DNA of 64,000 bases, from contig CM027377.1 in NCBI GenBank assembly GCA_015680905.1, forward strand, positions 27,180,501 to 27,244,500, read 5' to 3'. Position numbers and translations under genes: made by a program. A model generated the notes under the pieces. That model saw nothing but the letters and a program-made list of their open reading frames with translations, had not been told where the DNA came from and did not search any database. The stretch is from Coptis chinensis. Its lineage: Eukaryota > Streptophyta > Magnoliopsida > Ranunculales > Ranunculaceae. This document shows, piece by piece, positions 34,330 to 44,016 of the stretch. Within the stretch, counting starts at the first letter, position 1, and every line of letters starts with the position of its first letter.

Positions 34330-35301
34330 CTCAGTGGCTATTTCTTCCTCTTTGTGCCCCTCATATTCTCAGAAACATATGGGTATGGCTGATAAATATT
34401 TTGGCTATACTCCTTGTCTGGAGTTGGGTAAAGGGTAAAGGGTTTTATGAAAGAAAATGGCTTATTGTAAGGCTCAAAAGGGTTTAACATGATGGTCTTA
34501 CTAGGTGGGATGAAGACTGAATGGGTTCACTACTTGACTTATCAGTATGATACTCTGTTTCGAATAGACTACAAGACCTAATGGCTATCTCCCCAGTTGA
34601 TGTCACTTCGTGATTAACCAAATCAACAAATAATGAGACTATATTACAATGACATAAAAAATTGAAAGATATTGAGTCACTAAGACTCAAATTTTTCGTA
34701 AGAACTCTCCAAAGAATGGGTATAAAGCTCAAGTCTCACGAGCTAAGTCTAAATATTCTACTTCCAGTTTACTAGGGGTTTAAATCTCTCTTCTAACAAA
34801 AGTACTCAAAACTGACCAAGTATTATAGTGTGGTGCCTTGATAAAGAATTCTATCAACAAGAACTATGTCCGAGCATAATAAATAGTTTAAGCGGTAATG
34901 AAATCAATAATATCAACTATCTATCAAACTCAACACTAAGCAGTATAGAATCTATATCTCAGACTCATCATTAAAATTTATTTTTCTCATGCTACTGATA
35001 TAGAAACAAAAATATTTTTGTTTTTGAAAACTAATTTTTGAAATTCATTTCTCAAGTACACCCTCCCCCAACTTAACATATGCATTGTCCTCAATGTATA
35101 GAAATTAAGTAAATGAAATGAATGAGAAAAAGGGAAAATGTTACCATTGATACCGAATATCAAAATTAATCCCAAAAATAAGAACATTTCCTTTGGCCAA
35201 GATTTTTTTTTTTTTTTTAGGTCTTTTTAAGTCAGAACCCTAAGACTATATATCATGCATTATCAATTTGGAGTGAGGAGATCATATTTTCTTACCCAAA
35301 T
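33428..35301 (-). other. Athila-like 3' untranslated region
   Basis: No coding domain. A PPT-like tract adjoins the LTR (minus sense AGTTGGGAGTTG before TGATAAG). There are T runs at 34,300-34,327 and 35,202-35,219. Ordered islands of similarity link it with 16,802-18,100 and 21,740-21,900. Confidence 0.65.
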
Positions 35302-35831
35302 CTAACGAATGTTTGGAAGACGAGGAGGTCTCACCTTGTGGTTTGTCAAAAATACTCCTTGATATACTGGAAAGATTGCTGGTGAAGTTGCTTCTCTACC
35401 TTGAACTATTTCAGGTCTGATGATTGTGTGATAGGCCTTGTGGTTCCTCTGTGTAGAAGATTGACGAAAATCTTTCTTTCTAATAGGACAATAGTATTTG
35501 ATGTGCCCTTTACCACCACAGTGATGATAATGGATGTCCGGGCCGATCAAGGCTCAAGGTGGGCGATGGACCGGTTCACATACTTCTCGTTCGCATTATG
35601 ATGATGGTGTAGAAGAGGCTTCAACAGTGCAATGCTTCTTATCAATATGGTCCACTTTCTGCTTCAGAAGACTCATTTCAGTTTCTAGATTATGTTGTTT
35701 TTCCAAAACTTCTTTAAGCTGATTCTCTAATAACTGATTTTTCTGGGAAGAAGTCTGTTGTTCATCCTGAAATGTAGAGTTCATCTTCTCAAGATATGAT
35801 ACTCTCTCTGTCAATTTTCCATTCTGCTCAC
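35302..35831 (-). pseudogene. Coiled coil plus degenerate zinc knuckle
   Basis: 35,814-35,596 encodes a heptad-like charged stretch (NQLLENQLKEVLEKQHNLET, MSLLKQKVDHIDKK). 35,550-35,302, in another frame, encodes HYHHCGGKGHIKYYCP, a CCHC zinc knuckle in which the first Cys has apparently become Tyr. In ordinary Athila elements RT would follow protease at this point. Here this gag-like segment occupies the place, so it may be a rearranged or acquired module. Confidence 0.6.
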
Positions 35832-36428
35832 TTAAATCCTGAATTTTCTGCAGAACATGGCTAGCAACGCATCTGTGGTGGGGTTCTCAGGTTCGTCACA
35901 GTCTTCTGTAGATTGAGCACTCTCAATTGTATTTTTGAATGGGAAGGATTCTTGTATCATACTATCAAGGAAGTACACATCTCCACCTTCGGTGTCATCA
36001 CAATTCTTATGCAACAGGTGAAAGATATTTATGTCCATGGACATCTTACCAAAGTTCATCTTCATTTCACCGTTGTGACAATTTATCAAAGCTTTTGCGG
36101 TAGCGAGGAAAGGTCGGCCTAGAATAATTGGAATTTTATCAAAGGCCTCCTAGGTGTCTATCACAATGAAATCCACTAGATAGTAGAAATCGGCTACTTG
36201 AATAAGAACATCCTCAACTATGCCTCTGGGAATCTTGGTAGAATGGTCAGCTAACTTCAATTTGACTTTTGTAGGCTTTAGGTTTTCCAGGCCCAACGCT
36301 TGGTACACATGATATGGCAAGAGATTAACACTAGAACCAAGGTCTAAAAGAGCATTACCCGTGAATTTTTCTCCTATCTTGCATAATATTGTAGGACTTC
36401 CTGGATCTTTGAGCTTTCTTGGTGTTTG
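35832..36428 (-). pseudogene. Athila-type aspartic protease
   Basis: Minus strand. FTGNALLDLGSSVNLLPYHV holds the active-site D-L-G-S, followed by LADHSTKIPRGIVEDVLIQV, VDFIVIDT with an in-frame stop near 36,150, then IPIILGRPFLATAKALINCH (the ILGRPFLAT motif). After it comes an acidic linker to a stop at about 35,832. Matches the Athila protease region in order and motifs. Confidence 0.82.
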
Positions 36429-37187
36429 CTAATGGATAATAGATATTGTTTGTCTAGCTAGAAATGCTCGCTTTGGAACATGAGTATTTCTCTTTATGTT
36501 GCATGCATCCTTCAAAAATTTGGCATATAATGGCAATTGCTTGATTGCTTTGAGAAAGGGGATATTGATGTTATCTTTCTCAAATGCCTCCTTCATCTCT
36601 AAAAATTTCTTGTCCTTTTTGCTTTGAGCAAAAAACATAGGAAAAGGTGCCTTTGGTACAAACACATCAGCATGTGTTTGCTCTTCTTTCTCTTTGGCAT
36701 TCTTGCATATCTTGTCTTGGTCATCTTGACAAATGGGAGTTGAAAGGATTTTTCCCACTTCCTTTTCAACTTCATTTGAAATCTTGACCGATTGCTCTGT
36801 AGCAATGTCATCATGAGAAGGTAAGTCAACCTTGTTGTCTATCTTCAATCCTGATATGAAAGTAGTAACTAAGCTGACATGATCATGGAGGTGATCAATA
36901 CTAAAAGTTGTCCCAATGTGGCATACATCTTCACTCTTCAATATTGGTTCCAATAAGCTAGGTTGAGTGGCTTGTGTCTTTACAGACAAAGCAGTGGTGA
37001 GTTGGTCAACCTTAGCCTCTAGAGACTCCATTCTAGAACATTGACTTGCCTGAGATTGCTGGAGATTGAGCTGAGACTGTGCAAGAAACTCTAGAACACT
37101 TTCAAACTTCTGATTTTTTTTGTGATAGCAAAGTAATAGCATTCTCCAGGTTGGCAGGTGCGACATAATTTCTCCTAGGATCAGGCA
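36429..37187 (-). pseudogene. Athila gag C-terminal part
   Basis: Minus-strand frame with KVDQLTTALSVKTQ, an acidic spacer, then FVPKAPFPMFFAQSKKDKKF, NIPFLKAIKQLPLYAKFLKD and THVPKRAFLA. The PFPxRL and lpFxEAlxqmPxYaKFLK pattern is the Athila gag-protease boundary. It is shifted in frame from the gag ORF to its right. Confidence 0.82.
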
Positions 37188-38366
37188 TTAACTCTCCACT
37201 TGTATTGGAATTCTGCTGAAGTATAATTGTTGTTGAGGAACCAACTGTGAAGCTTGACTTGTCTGTGGAATATAACTTTGATCTTGAGAACCCGGGGGTC
37301 CAGCGTTTTGTCTCCAATAATTGCCATGAAAGTTATTACCACCTTGGTTGGGCCTCTGAAATGAGTTCACATTGTACTCTCCAACTGATGCATGTTGACA
37401 GTAACCAGGACATTCTAGAGTTGCATGGGAAGTGTCCAAACAAACTTCGCAGTATTGGCTAGCTTGCATTATTGGGAGAGATTTAGCTTGAGACTTGTTG
37501 ATCTTGGAGGGATTCATAGAGAACTGGTTAAATTTCTTACTCAGAGTTTCAATGCTGGTGACCAGGCTGGCCAATGTAGACTTCAGTTCTTGATCTGATT
37601 GTTTATATGCTTGGTAACCAAATTGCTTTGGCTCCCCCTCCATTCTAGCTATATCCTCGTTGCTAGTAGTCCATTGTTGTGTTTCTTCAGCTAAATTCTC
37701 GAGAAAGTTGTAAGCTTCCTTTCCATCCATTAATGTAAACTTGCCTTTGTGCATTGACTGTATCCTCTGCTTATTCATCATCGAGAGTCCTCGATAGAAA
37801 AAATGAGCCAGTGTGTTCTTATCATATCCATGATGTGGACATGAGACTAGCAGATTATTGAATTTCTCCCAGCTTTGATGATATTCTTCAGTCACTTTTC
37901 CTTTGAAATTGCTGATAGCTTGCTGCATGGCATCTGTCTTTTGGGGTGGGTAGAACTTGTTCATAAACTTTGTTCTCAACTTCTCCCAGTTGTCTATTGA
38001 ATTGATCGGCTGTGCAGTTAACCATTTAGATGTTTTACCTTCGAGTGAGAGTGGGAATAGAATTAACTTGATACTCTCATCCCTGATATTCTGGTTCTTG
38101 AAAGTTCTGAGGACTGATAGAAATTTGTTCATGTGGACATAAGGCTGAACATTGTCTGAACCATTGAACTTTGGAAACATAGAGATTACTGATGCTCTAA
38201 GTTCAAACTGGTTAGATTCTGTCTCTGGAAAAACAATACTACTGGGTGGGTCTCCAATGATTAGCGAATAGAAATCGCTCAGCTTCTTCCTCTGTTGTGC
38301 TTGCATGGGTGGGATAGCTTCAGGATTATTGGTGTCCACAACACCTCCATCATTGCGTGCGGCCAT
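37188..38366 (-). CDS. Athila-like gag, 392 codons
   Basis: Open minus-strand frame. An N-terminal arm is followed by the retrotransposon gag core: VYPxx-type domain seen as FELRASVISMFPKFNGSDN, LFPLSLEGKTSKWLTAQPIN, FMNKFYPPQKTDAMQQ, SWEKFNNLLVSCPHHGYDKN, LAHFFYRGLSMMNKQR. Then an aromatic/Asn-rich stretch with C-x2-C (CEVCLDTSHATLECPGY). SWEKF...CPHHG is diagnostic of Athila-type gag. The frame is unbroken for its whole length, while the following part has shifted. Confidence 0.88.
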   Translation of the reverse strand: MAARNDGGVVDTNNPEAIPPMQAQQRKKLSDFYSLIIGDPPSSIVFPETESNQFELRASVISMFPKFNGSDNVQPYVHMNKFLSVLRTFKNQNIRDESIKLILFPLSLEGKTSKWLTAQPINSIDNWEKLRTKFMNKFYPPQKTDAMQQAISNFKGKVTEEYHQSWEKFNNLLVSCPHHGYDKNTLAHFFYRGLSMMNKQRIQSMHKGKFTLMDGKEAYNFLENLAEETQQWTTSNEDIARMEGEPKQFGYQAYKQSDQELKSTLASLVTSIETLSKKFNQFSMNPSKINKSQAKSLPIMQASQYCEVCLDTSHATLECPGYCQHASVGEYNVNSFQRPNQGGNNFHGNYWRQNAGPPGSQDQSYIPQTSQASQLVPQQQLYFSRIPIQVES

Positions 38367-38946
38367 TGTATCAATCCTGTATAGTATTCTTGCTATGCGA
38401 AGATGATGAAAACTATCCTACAATGCTTGAATGCAATTAAACTAATATACAACTATTCTAAATTATACTAATATGCAAAACTACTCTCCTTCAACTGGGT
38501 TGGGCTTTGCAGCTAGTATCTCGCTCGTTGTCTAAAGCTATCTCTTCTAGGGTTATGGTGAATCACTTGGATTGCTTAAGTACCACGGCCCATAGACGAT
38601 AGTCCGTTTGTCAAGATTCAGACAAGAAACACTAGAGTTTGATGTTTCGCTATGTTGGCTTACAACTTCAATTGCTGAAAAGGCCCTAAATGCAATTATA
38701 CTAGAAAGCGATAAAACCAAACTATGATGCAACTATACTAAGAAAGCAATAAAACTAAACTACGATGCAACTATACTAAGAATGAAATAAAAAGAACGAA
38801 GATTCGACTAACCTGGATGGTAGATCTTGTCTTCAAGATGTCCTTCAAGCTTCTTTCTTTCTCAAAAGGATGGATGATGCGGCTAAAATTACCTCAAAAT
38901 CCAAAGTTCTAATCTTGAAAGAAAACGTTAAACATAAACAACTTAA
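38367..38946 (-). other. Athila-like 5' untranslated leader
   Basis: Non-coding stretch between the PBS and the gag start on the minus strand. Contains repeats of CAAACTATGATGCAAC type (about 38,720-38,780). Confidence 0.6.
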
Positions 38947-38964
38947 AATGGCGGTGGCGCCATT
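38947..38964 (-). promoter_or_regulatory. Athila-like primer binding site
   Basis: Immediately after the 5' LTR on the minus strand, TGGCGCCACCGCCATT starts two bases inside. TGGCGCC is the usual start of the Athila-type PBS. The exact tRNA cannot be fixed by eye. Confidence 0.65.
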
Positions 38965-40372
38965 TGACCTTACCTCTTTTTGTGTTTATAAGATATGGAT
39001 GAGATAGTATATGGATGTTGTAGATGGATGATGGTCGTTGAACAAAATAGAAGCGTATCAAAACCTAATTATCCCTCAATAAGTAAAGGATGAGTAGGGT
39101 ATCGTTCTACTTTTAAGTGTATGTTTATATGAAGGACAGGATTGGAAAGGGGGTTTGAGGGATTAAAAACTATGATTATAGATATTATAGATTCTTAAAC
39201 TAAACTAAACTAAACTAAACTAAACTATTGAGAATTTATAAGAAAGGGAATTCAAGAGATTAGAATCCACTAATACTTTTGATTCAATGACCTTTTTCTT
39301 CATGGTTGTTCTCACAAGTAGACTACAATTAGGCAATCAAGCGAAGTGTCGATGCCTCCTCTTATCTAAAACATCGTTAACTAATCACTCTACTTAAGGT
39401 TGTTCCTATGTTCATGTTACTAGTATCTTCTTTCTTTTTATGTGAGCTTGGGCAGCTATTCAATGAATCACCATCTAAAGCAAACACAAGGAATACTTCC
39501 CTTACTCTGAAACACTACACAACTAGAAGAAAAGTAGAGAATAATAGTATAATATTCAATTACAATAAATAAAACTCTATTCTAGCATTATATTCAATTG
39601 CAATAAATAAAAACCTTAATCTATACTTCCATCCCCTGGTGTGGGCAATGGAACTAATAACTAAAAACATAAAGAACTAACCTGATTGGAGAATACAATT
39701 TATTAAGACTCAGCTAGTTAAAACCGATCTTTTATTATTAATCTCTCTCTGCCTCAAGTTCTGGAGACAAGAGTATAAGTGAATTGGCAAATTACATGAG
39801 GCACTTAGGTCCTCTATTTATAGAGGTTACAATAAGCTCTAGAAGCATTCCAAACCGTTATTTGTTTCCTAATACAAATAGACTTCTTTCAGAGTCCAAC
39901 TTCGTCTCCAAAACTAAGAAGAAATTGGCTACAGTGTCGATCCATGCGCCCGACGACTATTCATCGTCTGCCTCGACGCTGATTAATGCATCCGACGCCG
40001 ATCCATGCATCCATCCACGCCAGCAAGCCTATTTTGTCTCTTCTGCTCTATCCTTCTATCCTCTTTTGCGGGCTTTGGTCCAAGCAACGAATCCTTTGGC
40101 ATTGGGCTTCCAAATAGGCTTTAAAATAGGTCCAAGTCGCATCTTTAATAGCTCCAATTCCTTGGCCTTCTCCATGATTTTCTACGGGCTTCCCATGTGA
40201 TCCTTAATGATTCGAATTGCTCCATTTTACCCTTTTTTCTCTAATATTCCACAAAACTCTCTCTTTCACCTGTAGAATCATAAAACATAACTTACAAACA
40301 GTATTAGTCAACTAAGATGGCTAAACAAGAAACATAATCGAGGGTTAAATAACACTTTTTGAGCACTTATCA
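38965..40372 (-). repeat. Athila-like 5' LTR
   Basis: TG...CA repeat matching 31,890-33,427, shorter by about 130 bp. Drives transcription leftwards. The minus-sense start is TGATAAGTGCTCAAAAAG. Confidence 0.92.
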
Positions 40373-40377
40373 CCCAC

Positions 40378-40552
40378 TCTCTCAGTCGCAGATGGCCGAG
40401 GACTATCGGACTTGGAAAATGAATTCCCAGCAGAAGGTGAATGCTGAACTTGTACGGTAAAAGGGATACTTTCTCCGTTATTTGTTTTTCGAGAAGCTAT
40501 TGACGTAACTTTTGTTTTGTGGTTAAGGGTATCCCCACAGACGGCGCAAAAT
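40378..40552 (-). pseudogene. Tat gag start and primer binding site
   Basis: Minus strand. After the LTR end, GCGCCGTCTGTGGGGA (within 40,530-40,549) is a PBS-like site. A frame with SRKTNNGESIPFTVQVQ and GNSFSKSDSPRPSATERV follows and is cut at 40,378, where the Athila-like element begins. The match resumes at 31,889. Confidence 0.7.
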
Positions 40553-41546
40553 ATGTTTTGACAAGATTTGCCAAAACACACCAGTTGGGTCGAAGTGATC
40601 TTTTCGGAAGATATTGCGAAGGGATGGTTGTTGTTGAGAGTTGAGACTGGACTTCGGTCTGAAGTTGTCTACGTATCCAAAGATATTGCTTGGGATCAAG
40701 TCTCAATGCGTAGTTCTGGAAAATGATGATGGTTGGATTTTATAGGTAGGATTGGTAATAGTTTCTTCCTCGTTCTCCAATATTCCAATCGTGGGATGAA
40801 GTTGGAGAACTGGCAGGAGAACTGTCCAATCGTGGGATGAAGTTGGAGAACTGGCGGGAGAACTGTCTAATCGTGGGATGAAATTGGAGAACTGGCGGGA
40901 GAACTGTCCAATCGTGGGATGAAGTTAGAGAACTGGCAGGAGAACTGTCCAATCATGGGATGCAGTTAGAGAACTGGCAGGAGATGAAGTTGGAGAATTG
41001 GCGGGAGAACTGTCCAATCGTGGGATGAAGTTGGAGAACTGGCGGGAGAACCGTCACACGATATGAAGTTGATGGAAGTGAATCTTGAATGTGGACGAAG
41101 TTGTAGAAGTTGTTTAACTCGGAAAACATGTGCGCAATTGATATTGATTTTACGTGTACGTATGTAAGCTTTGAGCATACGCTTTAAACATGGGCTTTGA
41201 GTTTGGGCTTTATTGTAGATAAGCTCTGAGCGTGGGCTTTTTTGTAGATAAGTTCTGAGCGTGGGTTTTTTAGTAGATAAGCTCTGAGCATGGGCTTTTT
41301 GGTAGATAAGCTCTGAGCATGGGCTCTGAGTGTGGGCTTTTTTATAGATAAATTCTGAGTGTGGGCTCTGAGCATTGGCTTTTTGGTAGATAAGCTCTGA
41401 GCATGGGCTCTGAGCGCGGATTTTTTGTACATAAGCTCTGAGTATGGGCTTTGAGCGTGGGCTTGTATTGAATTGGGCTTTTATTAGGCCACATTTGTGG
41501 GGGCCGAAACAACTTCTAAAAGTGCTTACGTGGCACTGCATAGACA
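40553..41546 (-). repeat. Tat element 5' LTR with two internal tandem arrays
   Basis: Plus sense begins TGTTTTGACAAGATTTGCC. Contains six or so 41-bp units (about 40,785-41,055, GTGGGATGAAGTTGGAGAAC) and a second array of GTAGATAAGCTCTGAGC-type units (about 41,215-41,440). The outer edge is near GTGGCACTGCA (41,546), just before LINE sequence resumes. Confidence 0.85.
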
Positions 41547-42662
41547 AGGATCAAGGGTGAGATGGCAGATTTTGTGTGGGGAAAATTGGTTATTCCACAC
41601 ATTCGTTCACTTGTTGGCAACTGTTTTCCGACAATTTGTCGACCCAGGATAGACTGGTCTATAAAAAGATTCTTAATCACTCGTCTTGCCGTCTATATAG
41701 CCAAAGCCGAGAGTATTCCAATCATTTGTTCTCTGAATGCCCCTTTCTCTACATCAATCATAACGGGTATTAAAAGCTTGTTGGGGATTGTAACAGATAC
41801 AAGAAGCTCAAATAGGGAATGGTCCTCCATTTTGCGAATCTGTAAAAGAAGGGAAAATGTTGGGGAGATTTATAAGGTGTACATATGCGCTGTGGTGAAT
41901 GCCATTTGGAAGGAAAGGAATGCATGAAGATTTTCAAACAGATTTCAGCCAGCTACAGTCATCCTTGCTAGAGTCATAAGGCAACTGAAGCCTTATATCC
42001 AAGTTTAGGTACCATCCTTGATTGATACTACTGAGTCAAGGTCCTTGTGCCTTGCATTGGGTATCCAAGTTTCTTTCAAACCTCAAGTAACAAAATGGTG
42101 CAATTGGAATCCCCCACCTGCAGCAAGAACAAAATTGAACATTGATGGAAGCTTGAAAGGTTCAGATACAGGTCATGGGGGGTGATAAGAGATGGCAATG
42201 GGAAGGTTCTGCTAGCCTTCACTGGGTCAGGTGGTAAATAGTTGGTGCTCTTCCAAGAGTTGAAGGCAATAGAGATTGGCTTGAGTGCATGCGCGAATAT
42301 GGACATTCAAATGGTGGAAGTGGATACAAATTCTATGTTTGCAGTACAGGTTATAACAAAAATTGCTGCCCCCCCCTTGGTATTGTATGAACCTAGTGAC
42401 TCATATCCAGCAACTTAGCACACTTTTTGCCTTTTGTTCCTTCAATCATGTATATATACAGGGAATCCAATAATCCAGCTGATTATTTGGCTGGTTTGGG
42501 GTTAGGCCCTATTGACTTTTTATCCTTTGTAGGTCCTCCCATAGATAGGCAACTATGTATGCTAGTAGAAGAGGATGCTAATGGAACTATGTATGCTAGG
42601 CTTTCTTGATTAATACAGGTGGGGGTCTGCCTAACCCTAGCTTATTCCTAAAAAAAAAAAAA
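41547..42662 (+). mobile_element. LINE, right half (zf-RVT, RNase H, poly-A)
   Basis: Continues the LINE cut at 22,691. zf-RVT is seen in two frames (VWGKLVIPHIR; then CWQLFSDNLSTQDRLVYKKI and YSNHLFSECPF). RNase H is seen as ARTKLNIDGSLKGSD, a frame break, and a C-terminal YRESNNPADYLAGLGLGP before the stop at 42,607-42,609. It ends in a poly-A run (42,650-42,662). Several frameshifts; dead copy. Confidence 0.85.
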
Positions 42663-43001
42663 TTATTCTAATATGATTTTTTTTTTTGAATTTTATGTGG
42701 AAAAACATGCATAGTGTAGAAAATAAGAAAAATTTGGGCATGATGTATTTCTATGTCCTTCTGTTCATATACCACAAATCCTCATACATTCCACAAAACA
42801 CAGATAAACATAACAGATGATACTAAAAAAACTAGAAATGCATAAAGATAAAAACATATACTACAACGACAATAAAAAAACATATAACTATGCAGACACT
42901 AGGGAGTTGTCTAGTCAGATTCCGCACGGAATAACTAACAACGTTGAGATGAACTCGAGCTAGTTAGGCTCTCGCAGGTGGAGAAGATGGTATGTCGGGC
43001 G
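42663..43001. other. No gene recognised
   Basis: AT-rich flank between the LINE tail and the next CACTA-like element. Confidence 0.4.
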
Positions 43002-43015
43002 CACTACACTAAAAC

Positions 43016-43260
43016 AGCTTTTTTGTGACGCCAAAATGGCATCACAAATAATTTTAGTGACACCATTTTGGCATCACAATTTGGCGTCAATTATTTTTGT
43101 GACGTCAAAATAGCACCACTAAAATTATTTGTGACGTCAAAATAGCGTCACAAATTAGTGACGCCAAATATTTGTGACGACAAAATGGTGTCACAAAATA
43201 TTAGGCGTCACAAAATTTGTGACGTCGTTTTGGTGTCACAAAATATATTTTAAAGAAAAA
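43016..43260. repeat. CACTA subterminal GTGACG/CGTCAC array
   Basis: At least eight alternating direct and inverted copies of GTGACGNNAAAAT and ATTTTGNCGTCAC-like words, some as near-perfect palindromes. Probable transposase-binding region (inference). Confidence 0.85.
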
Positions 43261-44016
43261 AGATAAATAATTGGTTGCTATACATTCACCTTACAGTCTT
43301 GCACCCTGTAAAATAACTCATTTAAAATACCATCCACTTTATAGAATACAAAATTACACCGTCAATCCCATTCAAGAATATATAGTATTCTTTCCATCCC
43401 TTTTAAAATTATGAAGTCACTTGCAAGACTAAAATACTTATATTTCCCAAGCAAAAGTACTATGTTATATTACATTATGTTTACAACTAGCTACCTAGAA
43501 AGAAAGTCTTATTAGAAAGTGCCCAAGTTATTGCAATATGGACCACCTCCATTCTTTAATGCGAGACAAACCAATGCCACATGATTTGCCTGTTTCGGAT
43601 CCACATCGCGTACTCTACGGAAACAGTTGCCAAAACAGTAAGGCCATCATGACTTAATACCAAAGGCTTTTGATACTTAGCCCTTCACAGAAGAACTAAA
43701 CACCAAGGGCACTAGCAGCGACACCAGCAGGCACTAGCAGGTCCATGGCAGCAGCAGGCACCAAATGACAAATCAACACCCAAAGAGCAGCAAGCGTGCA
43801 CCCAAAGATCGACGGCAATAAAGACACCACCACCACCAAGCAGCGGGGCACCCAAAGAACGACACCACCAACAGCAAAGAACATGCACAAGAGGTCCATG
43901 GCGGCAGCAAAGATCCACTCGCCTTAATGCACCGACACTTGTATTACGTGGTCACATTTTCTATGCCTAACATAATGGTTCTTAGGAAAATATATAGTGT
44001 ATTTTGAGGATTATAC
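43261..44016. other. Filler inside the CACTA-like element
   Basis: AT-rich sequence followed by a GC-richer patch (43,690-43,925) with CACCACCACC and GGCAGCAGC motifs. Minus-strand frames there are open but repetitive and hydrophobic, with no domain recognised. Confidence 0.4.

Larger units (their letters stand above)
31890..40372 (-). mobile_element. Athila-like LTR retrotransposon without RT/integrase, 8483 bp
   Basis: LTRs at 31,890-33,427 and 38,965-40,372 start TG and end CA. They are flanked by CCCAT (31,885-31,889) and CCCAC (40,373-40,377), a 5-bp target duplication with one mismatch. The minus-strand interior has PBS, gag, protease, then a coiled-coil/zinc-knuckle segment, then about 1.9 kb of non-coding 3' sequence. 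RT, RNase H and integrase are not seen, so it is non-autonomous. It is inserted in gag of the Tat element. Confidence 0.9.
22692..41546 (-). mobile_element. Tat-lineage Gypsy LTR retrotransposon, itself interrupted
   Basis: Minus-strand element with related LTRs at 22,692-23,338 (3' LTR, incomplete) and 40,553-41,546 (5' LTR). Read leftwards after the 5' LTR come a PBS-like GCGCCGTCTGTGGGGA, gag start, an Athila-like insertion, rest of gag, protease, RT, RNase H, a second RNase H, integrase, a minisatellite and an antisense coiled-coil ORF. The dual RNase H and antisense ORF between pol and the 3' LTR point to the Tat lineage. Without the 8483-bp insert it is about 10.4 kb. Multiple stops and frame changes show it is dead. 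It splits a LINE; no target duplication was recognised. Confidence 0.85.

Noticed and set aside
22680-41560. Target duplication of the Tat element
   Set aside because: The five bases on the two sides (ACCTC versus TAGAC or CTGCA) do not agree, so no duplication is claimed although the split LINE supports the insertion.
43696-43918. Two overlapping hydrophobic minus-strand ORFs
   Set aside because: They arise from GC-rich repeated CACCAC/GCAGCA words and resemble no membrane protein family.
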